A stretch of DNA of 64,000 nucleotides from Curtobacterium sp. MCBA15_001 (GCF_001864835.1 NZ_MJGI01000027.1:271355-335354), one strand, 5' to 3'; positions 1 through 10,895 are shown, counted from the stretch's first letter. Program-made: numbers and translations. The notes: generated by a model from the letters alone, not told the origin.

Positions 1-20
1 TGGCACCGGGCCTCCCGTCC
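1..20. repeat. Right half of a dispersed GC-rich hairpin (cut by window edge)
   Basis: The first bases match the right arm of the perfect palindromes seen at 22402-22459 and 48971-49010 (GGCACCGGGCCTCCCGTCC). The left arm must lie before the window. It probably ends a gene located upstream. Positions 21-137 hold only a small imperfect dyad of the type CACCCCGGTGCACCGGGGTG and no gene. Confidence 0.7.
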
Positions 21-137
21 TGCGTGTGGTCCGGTCGCGACGCGGTGCGGTGCAGGCGTTCGCACCCCGCTGCGGACATCGCACCCCGGTGCACCGGGGT
101 GCGATGTCCGTCACGGGGTGCGATCCCGCCGCACGCG

Positions 138-866
138 TCAGGCGTCGAGCGCTGCGCGTGCCGCGGCGACGACCGAGGCGTCGGTGACGAAGTGCGCCGA
201 GCCGTCGTCGCCGGTGCCCATCGGGACCCCCTCGTGCGCGGACCCGGCCGAGCGCTTGGCCGACAGGTGCACCGCGGCGACGCCGGTCCCGACGAGTGCG
301 GGCACGTCGTACGGGGTGACCCCGGCCCCGGACATCACCTGGACGGGGCCGGCGGCCGACACCATGCGGCTGATCGTCGCCGCACCGGCAGCTGCCGTCG
401 TGGCGCCGCCCGAGGTCAACACGCGGGTGAACCCGAGGTCGGCGAGCAGGGCGACCGCGGCGACGGGGTCGACGGCGTGGTCGACGGCCCGGTGCAGGGT
501 GACCTCGGCGGTGGCCCGGACGGAGCGTGCGGCGTCCACGAAGCGCCGGAGGGCGTCGACGTCGAGCGTGCGGTCCGGTCGGAGGGCCCCCACCACGACA
601 CCGGCGGCACCGGAGCGGAGGACCGAGGTCACCTCGCGCACCATGAGGTCGACCTCGTCGGCGTCGTGCACGAAACCACCCGGACGGCAGCGGACGAGCG
701 CGTGCGCCGGGATGCCGGTCTCGTGGGTGGCCTCGACGAGGGCCTGCGACGGGGTGAGCCCGCCGAGTTCCAGCCCGACGCAGAGCTCCACCCGGTCGGC
801 CCCGCCGTCCCGGGCGACGACGGCTCCGGCGGGCGAGGTCACGGCGATCTCGAGCGCGACGGTCAC
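138..866 (-). CDS. cutC: CutC family protein
   Basis: This 242-residue protein matches the CutC TIM-barrel family: N-terminal ALEIAVTSPAGAVVARDGGADRVELC, a central VGALRPDRTLDVDALRRF block, EVTLHRAVDH, and LTSGGATTAAAGAATI. CutC was named for copper homeostasis, but its biochemical role is unsettled and a sugar/amide-related enzyme role has been suggested. The GTG start at 866 overlaps the stop of the upstream peptidase by 4 bp (GTGA), so it is the last gene of a leftward three-gene operon with a ROK repressor and an M81 peptidase. That context argues for a catabolic rather than copper role here. Family call is secure; function is inference. Confidence 0.9.
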   Translation of the reverse strand: MTVALEIAVTSPAGAVVARDGGADRVELCVGLELGGLTPSQALVEATHETGIPAHALVRCRPGGFVHDADEVDLMVREVTSVLRSGAAGVVVGALRPDRTLDVDALRRFVDAARSVRATAEVTLHRAVDHAVDPVAAVALLADLGFTRVLTSGGATTAAAGAATISRMVSAAGPVQVMSGAGVTPYDVPALVGTGVAAVHLSAKRSAGSAHEGVPMGTGDDGSAHFVTDASVVAAARAALDA

Positions 867-2386
867 AGGACGACTCCGAGCGGTTCGTTCGACGGCGGGA
901 TGATCCGGGCGCCGAGGTCGGGCGCCGTGTCGAACTCCCGATCGTACGGGAACACCGGGCGCACGATCCGGTGGTGGCCCAGGCGCTCGAGGTCCTGGTC
1001 GACCCCGCCGGGCGTCAGCGCGAGCATCCAGTCCGCGGCCATGTCGAACAGCTCCGGCTCGAGGTACCCGATCTTCACGACGACCACGTCGGCCTCGCGC
1101 GGGCGGAGGTCGAGGTCGGTGAAGTCGTGCTCGTGGTGGTAGGGCTTCCGCAGCTTCGTCAGGATCGCGAACACGCTGCCGACCTGCAGCACGACCTCGG
1201 TCTCGGCGTCCCGGTCTCCTTGCTTGACCGCGTGCACCCGTCCGGTCATGGTGATCGGTCCGGCGTGCAGGTCGTCGACCGCGGCACCGGCCGTGACGGT
1301 GACGGTCGCACCGACCCCGGCCGCGACGGCGGTGGCGACGGCCTCGGGTCCGGGCACGCTCGCGTAGATGAGCGTCGGTCCCGCGGGGTCGGCGAACGCC
1401 GGGTGCGCCAGCACCTGCGTGAGCCCCCACGTCATGTCGCCGGACCCGCCGGCGGTCGGGTTGTCCCCCGAGTCCGAGACGAAGTACGGTCGCGCGGCAC
1501 CGGGTGCGAGCGCAGCGGCCAGGCACGCGTCGAAGGAGCCCGTCGGTGCGACGAAGACGAAGTCCTCGCGGACGTCCCAGAACGCGCGGGCCAGTCGCTC
1601 GGCACCGGCTGCCACGGCGTCCCGGTCCCAGCCGGTCACGACGGTGACGGCACGGTCGCGGGGTTGGTCGGCCCAGGCGTACCCGACCCAGATCGCCGCG
1701 TCGAGCACGCCGTCGGTGGCCTCGACCGCCGGCACCTGGGCGTACAGCGACGCCGCGGGCTCGATGCGCGTCGAGGTCTGCTCGCCGGGCAGCAGCACCG
1801 GGATCGGCACCCACGCCTTGACCGGGCGCTGCGACCCGACCGGACGGGTGGTGAGCACGTCGACCAGGTTCCGGACGGCACGCTCCTTCGTCTCCGTCGC
1901 GTCCTCGTGCGGGGCCATCCGGTAGCAGGTGACCAGGTCGACCTGGTGCGCGAGCTCGGCGGTGACGTTGCCGTGCAGGTCCATCGACGCCGACACGATG
2001 ACGTCCGGCCCGACGACGGCGCGGATGCGGCCGAGCAGGTCGGTCTCGGCGTCGTCCAGGCCCTCGACGACCATCGCCCCGTGGATGTCGTACCAGAGGC
2101 CGTCGACGGGGCCGATGTCGGTCAGGCGCGACACGATCTCGGACGCGAGCGACTCGTAGGCGTCCCGCGCGACGATCCCGCCGGGCAGCGCGTGCCCGAT
2201 GAGTGCCCCACGGAAGTCCGCCTCGAGCGATGCCAGGAACGGGTAGCGCGCCACGACCTCGTCGCCGCGGTCCGGGTGGAACGCCGGCGCCAGTGTCCGG
2301 GTCGGCGTGAACGTCGAGGTCTCGATCGCCAGTCCGGCGATGGCGATGACCGGGCGACGGGCGGTGGTGGTGGTCGTGTCAGACAC
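863..2386 (-). CDS. M81 family metallopeptidase (MlrC-like)
   Basis: The 507-residue product has the M81/MlrC layout: an N-terminal metal-binding domain (IAGLAIETSTFTP near residue 18, YDIHGAMVVEG, then SMDLHGNVT) and a C-terminal half with DSGDNPTAGGSGD. M81 enzymes are zinc amidohydrolase-like peptidases; MlrC completes linearised microcystin degradation, but most homologues act on unknown small peptides or modified amides. No signal peptide, so cytoplasmic. I chose GTG at 2386 (VSDTTTTTARRP) because GAACAGGAGCG precedes it; a longer frame upstream lacks a ribosome site. It overlaps the ROK regulator's end by 8 bp and cutC by 4 bp, implying translational coupling. The likely substrate is whatever the divergent peptide-type ABC importer brings in. 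Confidence 0.88.
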   Translation of the reverse strand: MSDTTTTTARRPVIAIAGLAIETSTFTPTRTLAPAFHPDRGDEVVARYPFLASLEADFRGALIGHALPGGIVARDAYESLASEIVSRLTDIGPVDGLWYDIHGAMVVEGLDDAETDLLGRIRAVVGPDVIVSASMDLHGNVTAELAHQVDLVTCYRMAPHEDATETKERAVRNLVDVLTTRPVGSQRPVKAWVPIPVLLPGEQTSTRIEPAASLYAQVPAVEATDGVLDAAIWVGYAWADQPRDRAVTVVTGWDRDAVAAGAERLARAFWDVREDFVFVAPTGSFDACLAAALAPGAARPYFVSDSGDNPTAGGSGDMTWGLTQVLAHPAFADPAGPTLIYASVPGPEAVATAVAAGVGATVTVTAGAAVDDLHAGPITMTGRVHAVKQGDRDAETEVVLQVGSVFAILTKLRKPYHHEHDFTDLDLRPREADVVVVKIGYLEPELFDMAADWMLALTPGGVDQDLERLGHHRIVRPVFPYDREFDTAPDLGARIIPPSNEPLGVVL

Positions 2387-3563
2387 GGACGCTCCTGTTC
2401 CTGGTGGTCGACTGGGGTATCGGTGCCGAGCGCTCCTGCAACGACGCCGCCAGGCCACGCTGCAGGGCGAACTGCCCGGCACCGACGAGACCCGCGTCCG
2501 CCCCGAGCGAGACGCGCTCGATGGCGAGGTGTTCGGTCATGAGCGGGTGGCAGCTCTCGTAGAGCTGACTCCGCACGGCCGCGACGAACGGGTCGAGGGT
2601 CGAGAGGATGCCGCCGAGGTACACGGCGTCGGGGTTGAAGAAGTTCACGTTGGCGGCCAGCACCTCACCGAGGTACCGGCCGGCCAGCCGGACCGCACGG
2701 GTGGCCTCGGGGTCGGCGTCGGAGGCCAGCCGGACGACGTCGGCGGTCGAGGCGACGGGCGCGCCGGCGGTCGAGAGGATCCGGACGAGGGCAGCCCCGG
2801 ACGCCACGGTCTCCAGGCACCCGGTGTTGCCGCACGAGCACGGGGTGTCCCCGGCCGCGTCGATGCGCACGTGGGTGATGTCCCCGGCCGCCCCGGTCGA
2901 TCCGCGGTACAGCCGACCGTCGATCACGATGCCCGCACCGATCGCCGACCCGGCCTTGATCGTGATCGCCTGGCGTCGGGCCGGGTCCTGCACGGTCTGC
3001 TCGCCGGCGGCCATGCAGTTCGCGTCGTTGTCGACCGCGGCGGGCACCCCGAACCGCTCCTCGAGCCACGCCGCGACCCGGAAGCCGTTCCACCCGGGCA
3101 TCCGGCTCGGCAGGTCGACGACGCCGGCCTCGACGTCGACGGGTCCGGGCAGGCTCAGGCCCACGCCACGCAGTCCGTCGGCACCGCGCGACTCGACCAG
3201 GTCCGACAGCAGGGCCGCCAGGCGCGTCAGCCCGGCGGTCGGACCGTCGGAGAGCGCGAACGGGACGTCCGCGACCGACTCGAGCGAGCCTCCCGGCAGG
3301 ACGATGCCGATGCGCGCGTGCCCGCCGCCGACGTCCGCGGCGACCGCGTACTCGTCCACGCCGCCGATCCGCAGCACCTTGCGGGGGCGACCCCCGGTGG
3401 ACACGTCGGTGCCCTCCTCGGCCAGGATCCCGTGCTCGAGGAGCTGTGCGACCACGTGCGAGACGGTCGACGGTGCCGCGCCGAGGAGCTGGGCGATCTC
3501 GGTGCGGCTGGACGCCTGGCCGGTGGCGATGAGCTCCAGGACCCGGGAACTGAGGTCGGCCAC
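2379..3563 (-). CDS. ROK family transcriptional repressor
   Basis: About 394 residues: an N-terminal winged helix (residues about 1-65, SSRTEIAQLLGAAPSTVSHVV as recognition helix) followed by a ROK sugar-binding domain with the zinc motif CSCGNTGCLE. The usual GEIGH of ROK kinases is GDITH here, as in non-catalytic regulators. I prefer GTG at 3563, which has GGAGAAAG six bases upstream; a TTG twelve bases earlier would place the Shine-Dalgarno inside the gene. First gene of the leftward operon, divergent from the ABC genes, with a 30-bp dyad in between that is its probable operator. ROK regulators usually respond to a sugar or sugar phosphate, suggesting that the transported substrate contains a sugar. 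Confidence 0.9.
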   Translation of the reverse strand: MADLSSRVLELIATGQASSRTEIAQLLGAAPSTVSHVVAQLLEHGILAEEGTDVSTGGRPRKVLRIGGVDEYAVAADVGGGHARIGIVLPGGSLESVADVPFALSDGPTAGLTRLAALLSDLVESRGADGLRGVGLSLPGPVDVEAGVVDLPSRMPGWNGFRVAAWLEERFGVPAAVDNDANCMAAGEQTVQDPARRQAITIKAGSAIGAGIVIDGRLYRGSTGAAGDITHVRIDAAGDTPCSCGNTGCLETVASGAALVRILSTAGAPVASTADVVRLASDADPEATRAVRLAGRYLGEVLAANVNFFNPDAVYLGGILSTLDPFVAAVRSQLYESCHPLMTEHLAIERVSLGADAGLVGAGQFALQRGLAASLQERSAPIPQSTTRNRSVRV

Positions 3564-3637
3564 GACTTTCTCCAATCACGCACGAAGCACGACCAGATCG
3601 GCCGCCTACAGCCCAACGTAGGGCCTCGGGCGCCGTG

Positions 3638-3667
3638 GTCTGTTTCGCCCGATCGGCAGAAACAGAC
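3638..3667. promoter_or_regulatory. 30-bp palindromic operator between divergent operons
   Basis: Arms GTCTGTTTC (3638-3646) and GAAACAGAC (3659-3667) are exact inverted copies, and the centre contains the palindrome CCGATCGG; 26 of 30 positions are symmetric. It lies in the 187-bp region between the ROK repressor and the binding-protein gene, followed by unusually AT-rich sequence (TATTTACACG, TTTGTTTTTTCG) suitable for a promoter. Most likely the ROK repressor site controlling both arms. Confidence 0.7.
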
Positions 3668-3750
3668 TATTTACACGAGAACGTTTGTTTTTTCGATCAC
3701 TTCGGCCATTGACTGTGCACATCCCGACATCCCTTGCACAAGGAGTCCCC

Positions 3751-5547
3751 ATGATGAAGCCCCGTCGCTGGGCACTGCTCACCGGAGCAGCCCTCGCGGT
3801 GAGTGCCCTGCTCGCCGGTTGTTCCGGAGGCGGTTCCGCCACCACGAGCACGAAGTCCGACACGATCAACTACGCGCTGCCGGCGAACTTCACACCGAAC
3901 TGGCTCCTGCCGATCGGCACCGCCGCGCACCTCAACACGAACAACGGCTCCATCGCCCAGTCGCTCTACGAGCCCCTCGTGGCCTACGACGGCTCGACCG
4001 GCAAGATCGCCTGGAACAAGGCCGGCTCGGTCGCCACGGCCGCGGACTTCGCCAGCGACGGCACCAGCGTCACGATGACCCTGGGTGACCGGCACTGGTC
4101 GGACGGCAAGCCGATCACCAGCCGCGACGTCGAGTTCTGGTTCAACCTGATCAAGGCGAACAAGGACCAGTGGGGCTCGTACTCCGAGGGCAAGGCGCCG
4201 GACAACTGGACCTCGTTCACGGCCGTCGACGACACGCACTTCACGATCACCTTCGACAAGGCGTACAACAGCGACTGGATGCTCGCGAACCAGCTGAGCC
4301 ACATCATCCCGCTGCCGCAGCACGCCTGGGACAAGACGGGTGCGAGCGCGAAGGTCACCGACGCCGACCGGACCACCGACGGCGCCAAGGCCGTGTGGAA
4401 GTACCTCAACACCGCCGCGGGCAAGATCTCCGACTACGCCAGTGACGACCTGTGGAAGACCATCTCCGGCCCGTACGGCGTGACGTCGTTCACCACGGCC
4501 GGCAAGGTGCAGCTCACCGCGAACAAGCAGTACGACGGCGGCGAGAAGCCGTCGATCACGACGGTGAACCTGCTGCCCTACACGACCACCGACGCCGAGA
4601 CCAACGCGGTTCGTTCGGGCGCGGTCGACTACGGCTACATCAACGCGACCGACCTCGACCAGAAGGACTCCTTCACGTCGAAGGGCTACGACGTGAAGCC
4701 GTGGACCGGGTGGGCCATCACGTACATGCCGTACAACTTCAACAACCCCACGATGGGTGCCGTCTTCAAGCAGCTGTACGCCCGCCAGGCCGTCCAGATG
4801 TCGATCGACCAGACCAGCCTGTCCAAGGTCGTCTTCAACGGCACCGCGACCTCGACCTACGGGCCGATCCCGCAGGCCCAGGCGTCCGACTACGTGTCGA
4901 GCACGCAGAAGGACAACCCGTACCCGTTCAGCACGTCGAAGGCCAAGGCCCTGCTCACCAGCCACGGCTGGACCGAGAAGGGCGGCACGATGGTCTGCTC
5001 GGACGCTGGTTCCGGCGACAGCCAGTGCGGCGAGGGCGTCGCGGCGGGCACGAAGTTCACGATGTCGGTCCTGTCGCAGTCCGGCTCGACCGTCACCGAC
5101 AACATGATGAGCGCCATCCAGTCGTCGCTGCAGAAGACCGGCATCGGCTTCACCATCAAGACGGCCCCGGTGTCGAGCGTGCTGTCGCAGACCCCGACCT
5201 GCACGAGCGACGAGGCCAGCTGCGACTGGGACCTGTCCTTCTTCGGCACGGCGGGCAGCTGGTACTTCCCGGCGTACCCGACCGGTGAGTCGCTCTTCCA
5301 GACCGGCGGTTCGGCGAACTTCGGCAGCTACTCGAACAAGGAGGTCGACGGGCTCATCAACGCGACGACCACCTCGACCGACGCCGCAGCGGTGCAGGAC
5401 TACAGCGCCGCGGTCGCGAAGGACCTGCCGGTGATCTGGCTGCCGAGCCCGGACTACCAGATCTCGGTGGTCAAGCAGGGCCTGACCGGGTTCGACCAGG
5501 ACTCGCTGGCCAACTTCCACCCGGCCCAGTGGAAGTGGAGCAAGTAG
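3751..5547 (+). CDS. ABC transporter substrate-binding lipoprotein, peptide (SBP_bac_5) family
   Basis: 598 residues. The N-terminus MMKPRRWALLTGAAL... with lipobox LLAGC (acylated Cys about residue 24) marks a lipoprotein anchored outside the membrane. The body follows family 5 peptide/nickel/oligosaccharide binding proteins (SIAQSLYEPLVAYD, WSDGKPITSRDVEFWF, ARQAVQMSIDQ). AGGAG lies five bases before ATG at 3751. It heads the operon with two permeases, a fused ATPase and a ROK kinase. A perfect 16-bp hairpin follows the stop, probably allowing more binding protein than permease to be made. Family 5 proteins bind peptides but also sugars, so the ligand is not certain. Confidence 0.93.
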   Translation: MMKPRRWALLTGAALAVSALLAGCSGGGSATTSTKSDTINYALPANFTPNWLLPIGTAAHLNTNNGSIAQSLYEPLVAYDGSTGKIAWNKAGSVATAADFASDGTSVTMTLGDRHWSDGKPITSRDVEFWFNLIKANKDQWGSYSEGKAPDNWTSFTAVDDTHFTITFDKAYNSDWMLANQLSHIIPLPQHAWDKTGASAKVTDADRTTDGAKAVWKYLNTAAGKISDYASDDLWKTISGPYGVTSFTTAGKVQLTANKQYDGGEKPSITTVNLLPYTTTDAETNAVRSGAVDYGYINATDLDQKDSFTSKGYDVKPWTGWAITYMPYNFNNPTMGAVFKQLYARQAVQMSIDQTSLSKVVFNGTATSTYGPIPQAQASDYVSSTQKDNPYPFSTSKAKALLTSHGWTEKGGTMVCSDAGSGDSQCGEGVAAGTKFTMSVLSQSGSTVTDNMMSAIQSSLQKTGIGFTIKTAPVSSVLSQTPTCTSDEASCDWDLSFFGTAGSWYFPAYPTGESLFQTGGSANFGSYSNKEVDGLINATTTSTDAAAVQDYSAAVAKDLPVIWLPSPDYQISVVKQGLTGFDQDSLANFHPAQWKWSK

Positions 5548-5569
5548 GTCGCTGACGCGACCACGGCCT

Positions 5570-5606
5570 GGAGGCGCGGTGCGGGTCCGACCCGCACCGC
5601 GCCTCC
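5570..5606 (+). repeat. Intra-operon GC hairpin of the dispersed GGAGGC/GCCTCC family
   Basis: GGAGGCGCGGTGCGGG (5570-5585) pairs perfectly with CCCGCACCGCGCCTCC (5591-5606) around a five-base loop. It sits between the binding-protein stop and the first permease. In this place it would act as a partial terminator or mRNA 3' stabiliser giving excess binding protein, a known arrangement in ABC operons. Confidence 0.8.
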
Positions 5607-5642
5607 CGGGTCCTCACCATCCATCCCGATGACGGAAGCCGC

Positions 5643-6602
5643 ATGACCACAGTCCTCTACCTCACCAGGCGGGTGCTCCAGGCACTCGCGGTGGTCTTCA
5701 TCGTCACGATCGTCGTGTTCTGCCTGCTGCACGCCCTGCCGGGCGGACCCGCCCGCGGCGTGCTCGGCGTCTCCGCGACGCCCCCGCAGATCGCCGCGTT
5801 CAACCAGGCGCAAGGGCTCGACCAGGCGCTGCCGATCCAGTACCTCCGGTTCCTCGGGCGGCTGCTCAGCGGCGACCTCGGCACCTCGTACACGCTCAAC
5901 GAACCGGTCGCGCAGCTCATCCGCGAGCGCCTGCCGAAGACCCTCGTGCTCACCGGCCTGTCCGCGGTGCTCGGTCTGGTCATCGCGATCCCGGTCGGCA
6001 TGTGGCAGGCGGCCCGTCGCAACGGCGCGGTGGACTACACGGTCACGGCCCTGGCGTTCGTCTTCTACTCGACGCCGGCGTTCTTCCTCGGGCTCATCCT
6101 GATCGTCGTCTTCAGTCAGCAGCTGCCCTGGCTGCCGTCCCAGGCGCCGAACGGGAACACCCTGGCCGAGGTCTTCGCGGACCCCGCCGGACTCGTGCTG
6201 CCCGTGCTGACCGGGGCGCTCGCGATGATCGCCGTGTTCAGCCGGTACATGCGGGCCGCGACGCTGGAGAACCTGCAGGAGGACTACGTCCGCACCGCCC
6301 GCGCCGGTGGGGCGTCGACGGCGACGATCCTGCGGCGCCACGTGTTCCGGAACTCGCTGACGCCCGTGGTCGCGATGCTCGGGTACTACCTGCCGGTGCT
6401 GTTCGGCGGCGCGCTCGTCACCGAGCAGCTCTTCAACTACCCCGGGATGGGCCTGCTGTTCTGGAACGCGGCGCAGTCCTCGGACTACCCGACGCTGCTC
6501 GGCTGCGTCCTCGTCATCTCGGTCGCGACGGTCATCGGCACGCTGCTGGCCGACGTCGCGCAGTCCCTGATCGATCCCCGTGTGAAGGCAGGTCGCGCAT
6601 GA
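5643..6602 (+). CDS. ABC transporter permease, DppB type
   Basis: 319 residues with six predicted membrane helices beginning RRVLQALAVVFIVTIVVFCLLHALPGG, the DppB/OppB family N-terminal signature, and the cytoplasmic EAA-like loop YVRTARAGGASTATILRRHVFRNSL. Forms half of the channel with the next gene. GGAAG precedes the ATG; its stop overlaps the next start as ATGA at 6599-6602. Confidence 0.93.
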   Translation: MTTVLYLTRRVLQALAVVFIVTIVVFCLLHALPGGPARGVLGVSATPPQIAAFNQAQGLDQALPIQYLRFLGRLLSGDLGTSYTLNEPVAQLIRERLPKTLVLTGLSAVLGLVIAIPVGMWQAARRNGAVDYTVTALAFVFYSTPAFFLGLILIVVFSQQLPWLPSQAPNGNTLAEVFADPAGLVLPVLTGALAMIAVFSRYMRAATLENLQEDYVRTARAGGASTATILRRHVFRNSLTPVVAMLGYYLPVLFGGALVTEQLFNYPGMGLLFWNAAQSSDYPTLLGCVLVISVATVIGTLLADVAQSLIDPRVKAGRA

Positions 6603-7500
6603 CCGTCCAGCTCGCTCCCGAAGCACCCGGCAGCACCGGCGGCGGCGTCGCGCCCGTCGCGGCCACCGGGTTCCGCCTGGCCGCCCGCCGCTTCCGGCAC
6701 AACCGACTCGCGGTGATCGGCCTCGTCGTCATCGTCGTCATCGTGCTGTTCTGCTTCGTCGGGCCGTTGGTGTACCCGACCGACCAGACCCACACGCTGC
6801 TCGAACAGGCCAACCGCGGGCCGAGCGCCGCCCACCTGCTCGGCACCGACGCCGTCGGGCACGACGTCCTCGGCCGCCTGATGTACGGCGGCAAGGTCTC
6901 GCTCCTGGTCGGCATCGCCGCCGGGGTGCTCGCGACGGTGGTCGGCACGCTGTGGGGCTCGGTCGCCGGGTACGTCGGCGGCTGGGTCGACGCCGTCATG
7001 ATGCGCATCGTGGACGCCGGCATCGCGATCCCCGCACTGTTCATCCTGCTCGTCATCTCGGCGATCACCACGCCGGGCGTCGCCGGGCTCATCGTGATCC
7101 TCGGACTCGTGTCGTGGCTCGTGCCCTCGCGACTCATCCGCGCCGAGACCCTGACGCTGAAGAACCGCGACTACGTCCTGACGCTCCGCGCGATCGGCGG
7201 GTCCCACGCCCGCGCGATCGGCAAGCACCTGCTGCCGAACTCGGTCTCGACGATCGTGGTCGCGGCGACGTTCCAGGTCGCCGACGCGATCCTGCTCGTC
7301 GCCTACGTGTCGTACCTCGGTCTCGGGGTGCAGCCGCCCGCGACGGACTGGGGCGGGATGCTCTCGGCGGGACTCACCGCCGCGTACTCGGGACGGTGGT
7401 GGCTGATCGTGCCACCGGGTCTCGCCGTGATCCTGGTCGTCTGCGCGTTCAACGCGGTGGGCGACGGGCTCCGGGACGCCTTCGACGTGAGGGGCCGCGG

Positions 7501-7504
<4 letters not shown>
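6599..7504 (+). CDS. ABC transporter permease, DppC type
   Basis: 301 residues: a cytoplasmic N-terminal tail, FRHNRLAVIGLVV first helix, the OppC-type LLGTDAVGHDVLGRLMYGGKVSL segment and the EAA loop YVLTLRAIGGSHARAIGKHLLPNS. Partners the DppB-type permease. Overlaps its neighbours by 4 bp at both ends, so translation of the operon is tightly coupled. Confidence 0.93.
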
Positions 7505-9194
<1,690 letters not shown>

Positions 9195-9198
<4 letters not shown>

Positions 9199-10106
9199 CC
9201 CGGGTCCTCGCCGGCATCGACGTGGGTGGGACGAACACCAAGGTCGTGCTCGCGACCCCCGCGCTCGACGTCGTCGACCGGATCGACCTGCCGACGCCCG
9301 CTCACGCCGGCGGCGCGGCGATCGTGGCGAGTGCGCTCGGAGCGGTGGCCGGTCTGCTCGAGACGCACCGGGCCTCCCTGGCGGGGGTCGGGATCGGCGC
9401 GGCCGGCGTCGTCGACGCGGCCACGGGGACCGTCCTGGTGACCGGCAACTCGTTCACCGGCTGGGCCGGGTACGGCGTCACCGAAGCGGTCACCGAGGCG
9501 CTCGGCGTCCCCGCGACGCTCGACAACGACGTGAACGCGTTCCTGCTCGGCGAGGTCGCCGCCGGAGCCGTCGCGGGGGAGCGTGACGTGCTCGGGATGA
9601 CCCTCGGCACCGGTGTCGGCGGCGCCCTCGTGCTCGACGGCGCCCTGTTCGCGGGGCCGCGCGGTGCCGCCGGCGAGATCGGCCACGTGCCGGGCTTCGG
9701 CGACGGACGCTGCACCTGCGGACAGTACGGGCACCTGGAGACCATCGCGGCCGCCCGGGGGATGGCCGACCGCTACGAGGGCCTGACCGGCACACGACTG
9801 CCGGTGCACGCGATCGCCGAGGCAGCTCGCGCCGGGGACGACCACGCCGCCGCGGTGTTCCGGACCGCCGGGTGGGGGATCGCCCGCGGCATCCTGCTCA
9901 CCGCCGGGATCCTCGACGTGACGACGGTCGTCATCGGGGGCGGTGTGGCACGGTCGTGGGACCTGCTGGCCCCGGCGATCCAGGACGCGATCGCTGCCGA
10001 GCCCCCGGTGTCCGGGGCGACCATCCGCGTCGAGCCCGCGCTGCTCGGGTCCGACGCGGTCGCGCTCGGCGCTGCGGCGCAGGTGCGCGCCCGCGTGCTC
10101 GACTGA
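9195..10106 (+). CDS. ROK family sugar kinase
   Basis: 303 residues with the ROK kinase pattern: N-terminal ATP motif GIDVGGTNTKVV, the catalytic-site segment TLDNDVNAF, and GAAGEIGHV, which supplies the catalytic/zinc region. The zinc motif reads CTCGQYGHLE, so the last Cys of the usual CxCGxxGC is His, an alternative zinc ligand. It probably phosphorylates a hexose or N-acetyl amino sugar released from the imported compound. Last gene of the rightward operon, coupled to the ATPase by a GTGA overlap. The specific sugar cannot be read from sequence. Confidence 0.88.
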
Positions 10107-10169
10107 GCGCGGCTGCGGCGGCTGCGGCGGCGCCGCGGTGGCTGCTGCGGCGGCGGCGCCGTTCGCTCC

Positions 10170-10231
10170 CGCACAACCAGAAGCACCCCGCGCCACGGAC
10201 TTCCGTGGTGCGGGGTGCTTCCGGTTGTGCG
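10170..10231. terminator. Strong bidirectional hairpin between convergent genes
   Basis: A long stem-loop: CGCACAACC pairs with GGTTGTGCG (10170-10178 with 10223-10231), AAGCACCCCGC with GCGGGGTGCTT, and CCACGGA with TCCGTGG around a two-base turn, broken by only a few mismatches. It separates the convergent ROK kinase and DUF4383 genes. The preceding bases (10107-10165) are a low-complexity run of GCTGCGGCGG-like triplets. Confidence 0.85.
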
Positions 10232-10244
10232 AACCGCGGTCGGG

Positions 10245-10703
10245 TCAGGCGCGACGGGCTCCGACGCGGGGCAGGACGACCCCGAGCACGATCATCGCGA
10301 CGGCCAGCACGGCGTGCAGCGCGTTGTCGGCGGTGTTGAGCGGGACGAAGTTCGCGGCGCTGGTCATGTTCGCGGTGAACAGGCCGTAGACGAACAGCAC
10401 CGCGTAGACGATGCCGCCGACGAGCAGGTACAGGCGAGCGCCACTGCCGGAGCGTGCGGCGATCAGTCCGACGATGCCGAAGAGCAGGTGGACGATGTTG
10501 TGCAGGACGGACACCTGGAAGATGCCGAGCAGATGCGCCATCGAGCCGTCACCGGCGGCGGACATCGTGCCCATGTCCATCGTCAGGCCGGGGACGAACC
10601 CGGCGATGCCGACGATCAGGAACACGACGCCGAAGACGAGCGCGCCCTTCTGGGTCCAGGTCGAGCCGTACCCGGTGCGGCCGGCTGCTGTGTGTGCGGT
10701 CAT
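10245..10703 (-). CDS. DUF4383 domain membrane protein
   Basis: About 152 residues with four hydrophobic segments and the DUF4383 pattern (GALVFGVVFLIVGIAGFVPG near the start, VLHNIVHLLFGIVGLIAARS in the middle, NTADNALHAVLAVAMIVLG at the end). The family is found mainly in actinobacteria and its role is unknown. Two consecutive ATG codons exist; the second (10703) lies seven bases from GAAAGG and is preferred. Monocistronic. Confidence 0.85.
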   Translation of the reverse strand: MTAHTAAGRTGYGSTWTQKGALVFGVVFLIVGIAGFVPGLTMDMGTMSAAGDGSMAHLLGIFQVSVLHNIVHLLFGIVGLIAARSGSGARLYLLVGGIVYAVLFVYGLFTANMTSAANFVPLNTADNALHAVLAVAMIVLGVVLPRVGARRA

Positions 10704-10874
10704 CATCAGACCTTTCGTGAGGGTGAGCCGCGCCTGATCGGCGGCTTGGACACCGTGTGTGTACTCAGCGTATTCGGAGCAGATGCGCTGACGGTTTGCA
10801 GTTCCCAGGCTTGACTTTCCCGGTCCCCACAAGTGCGGACTGGCGCTCCCCCGAACGGGGGGTCAGGATGCTGC

Positions 10875-10895
10875 CCAGTTGCACAACACAACTGG
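10875..10895. promoter_or_regulatory. Dyad upstream of the secreted protease
   Basis: CCAGTTG and CAACTGG are inverted copies separated by seven bases, 28 bp before the protease start. A second small dyad, CCCCCGAACGGGGG, is at 10848-10861. They may be an operator and leader hairpin; no clear -35/-10 pair was found. Confidence 0.35.

Noticed and set aside
138-866. Copper-resistance role for cutC
   Set aside because: No copper ATPase, chaperone or copper-responsive regulator is nearby; the operon is catabolic. Only the family name is retained.
3564-3575. TTG start at 3575 for the ROK repressor
   Set aside because: It would place the clear Shine-Dalgarno GGAGAAAG inside the coding region; the GTG at 3563 is better placed.
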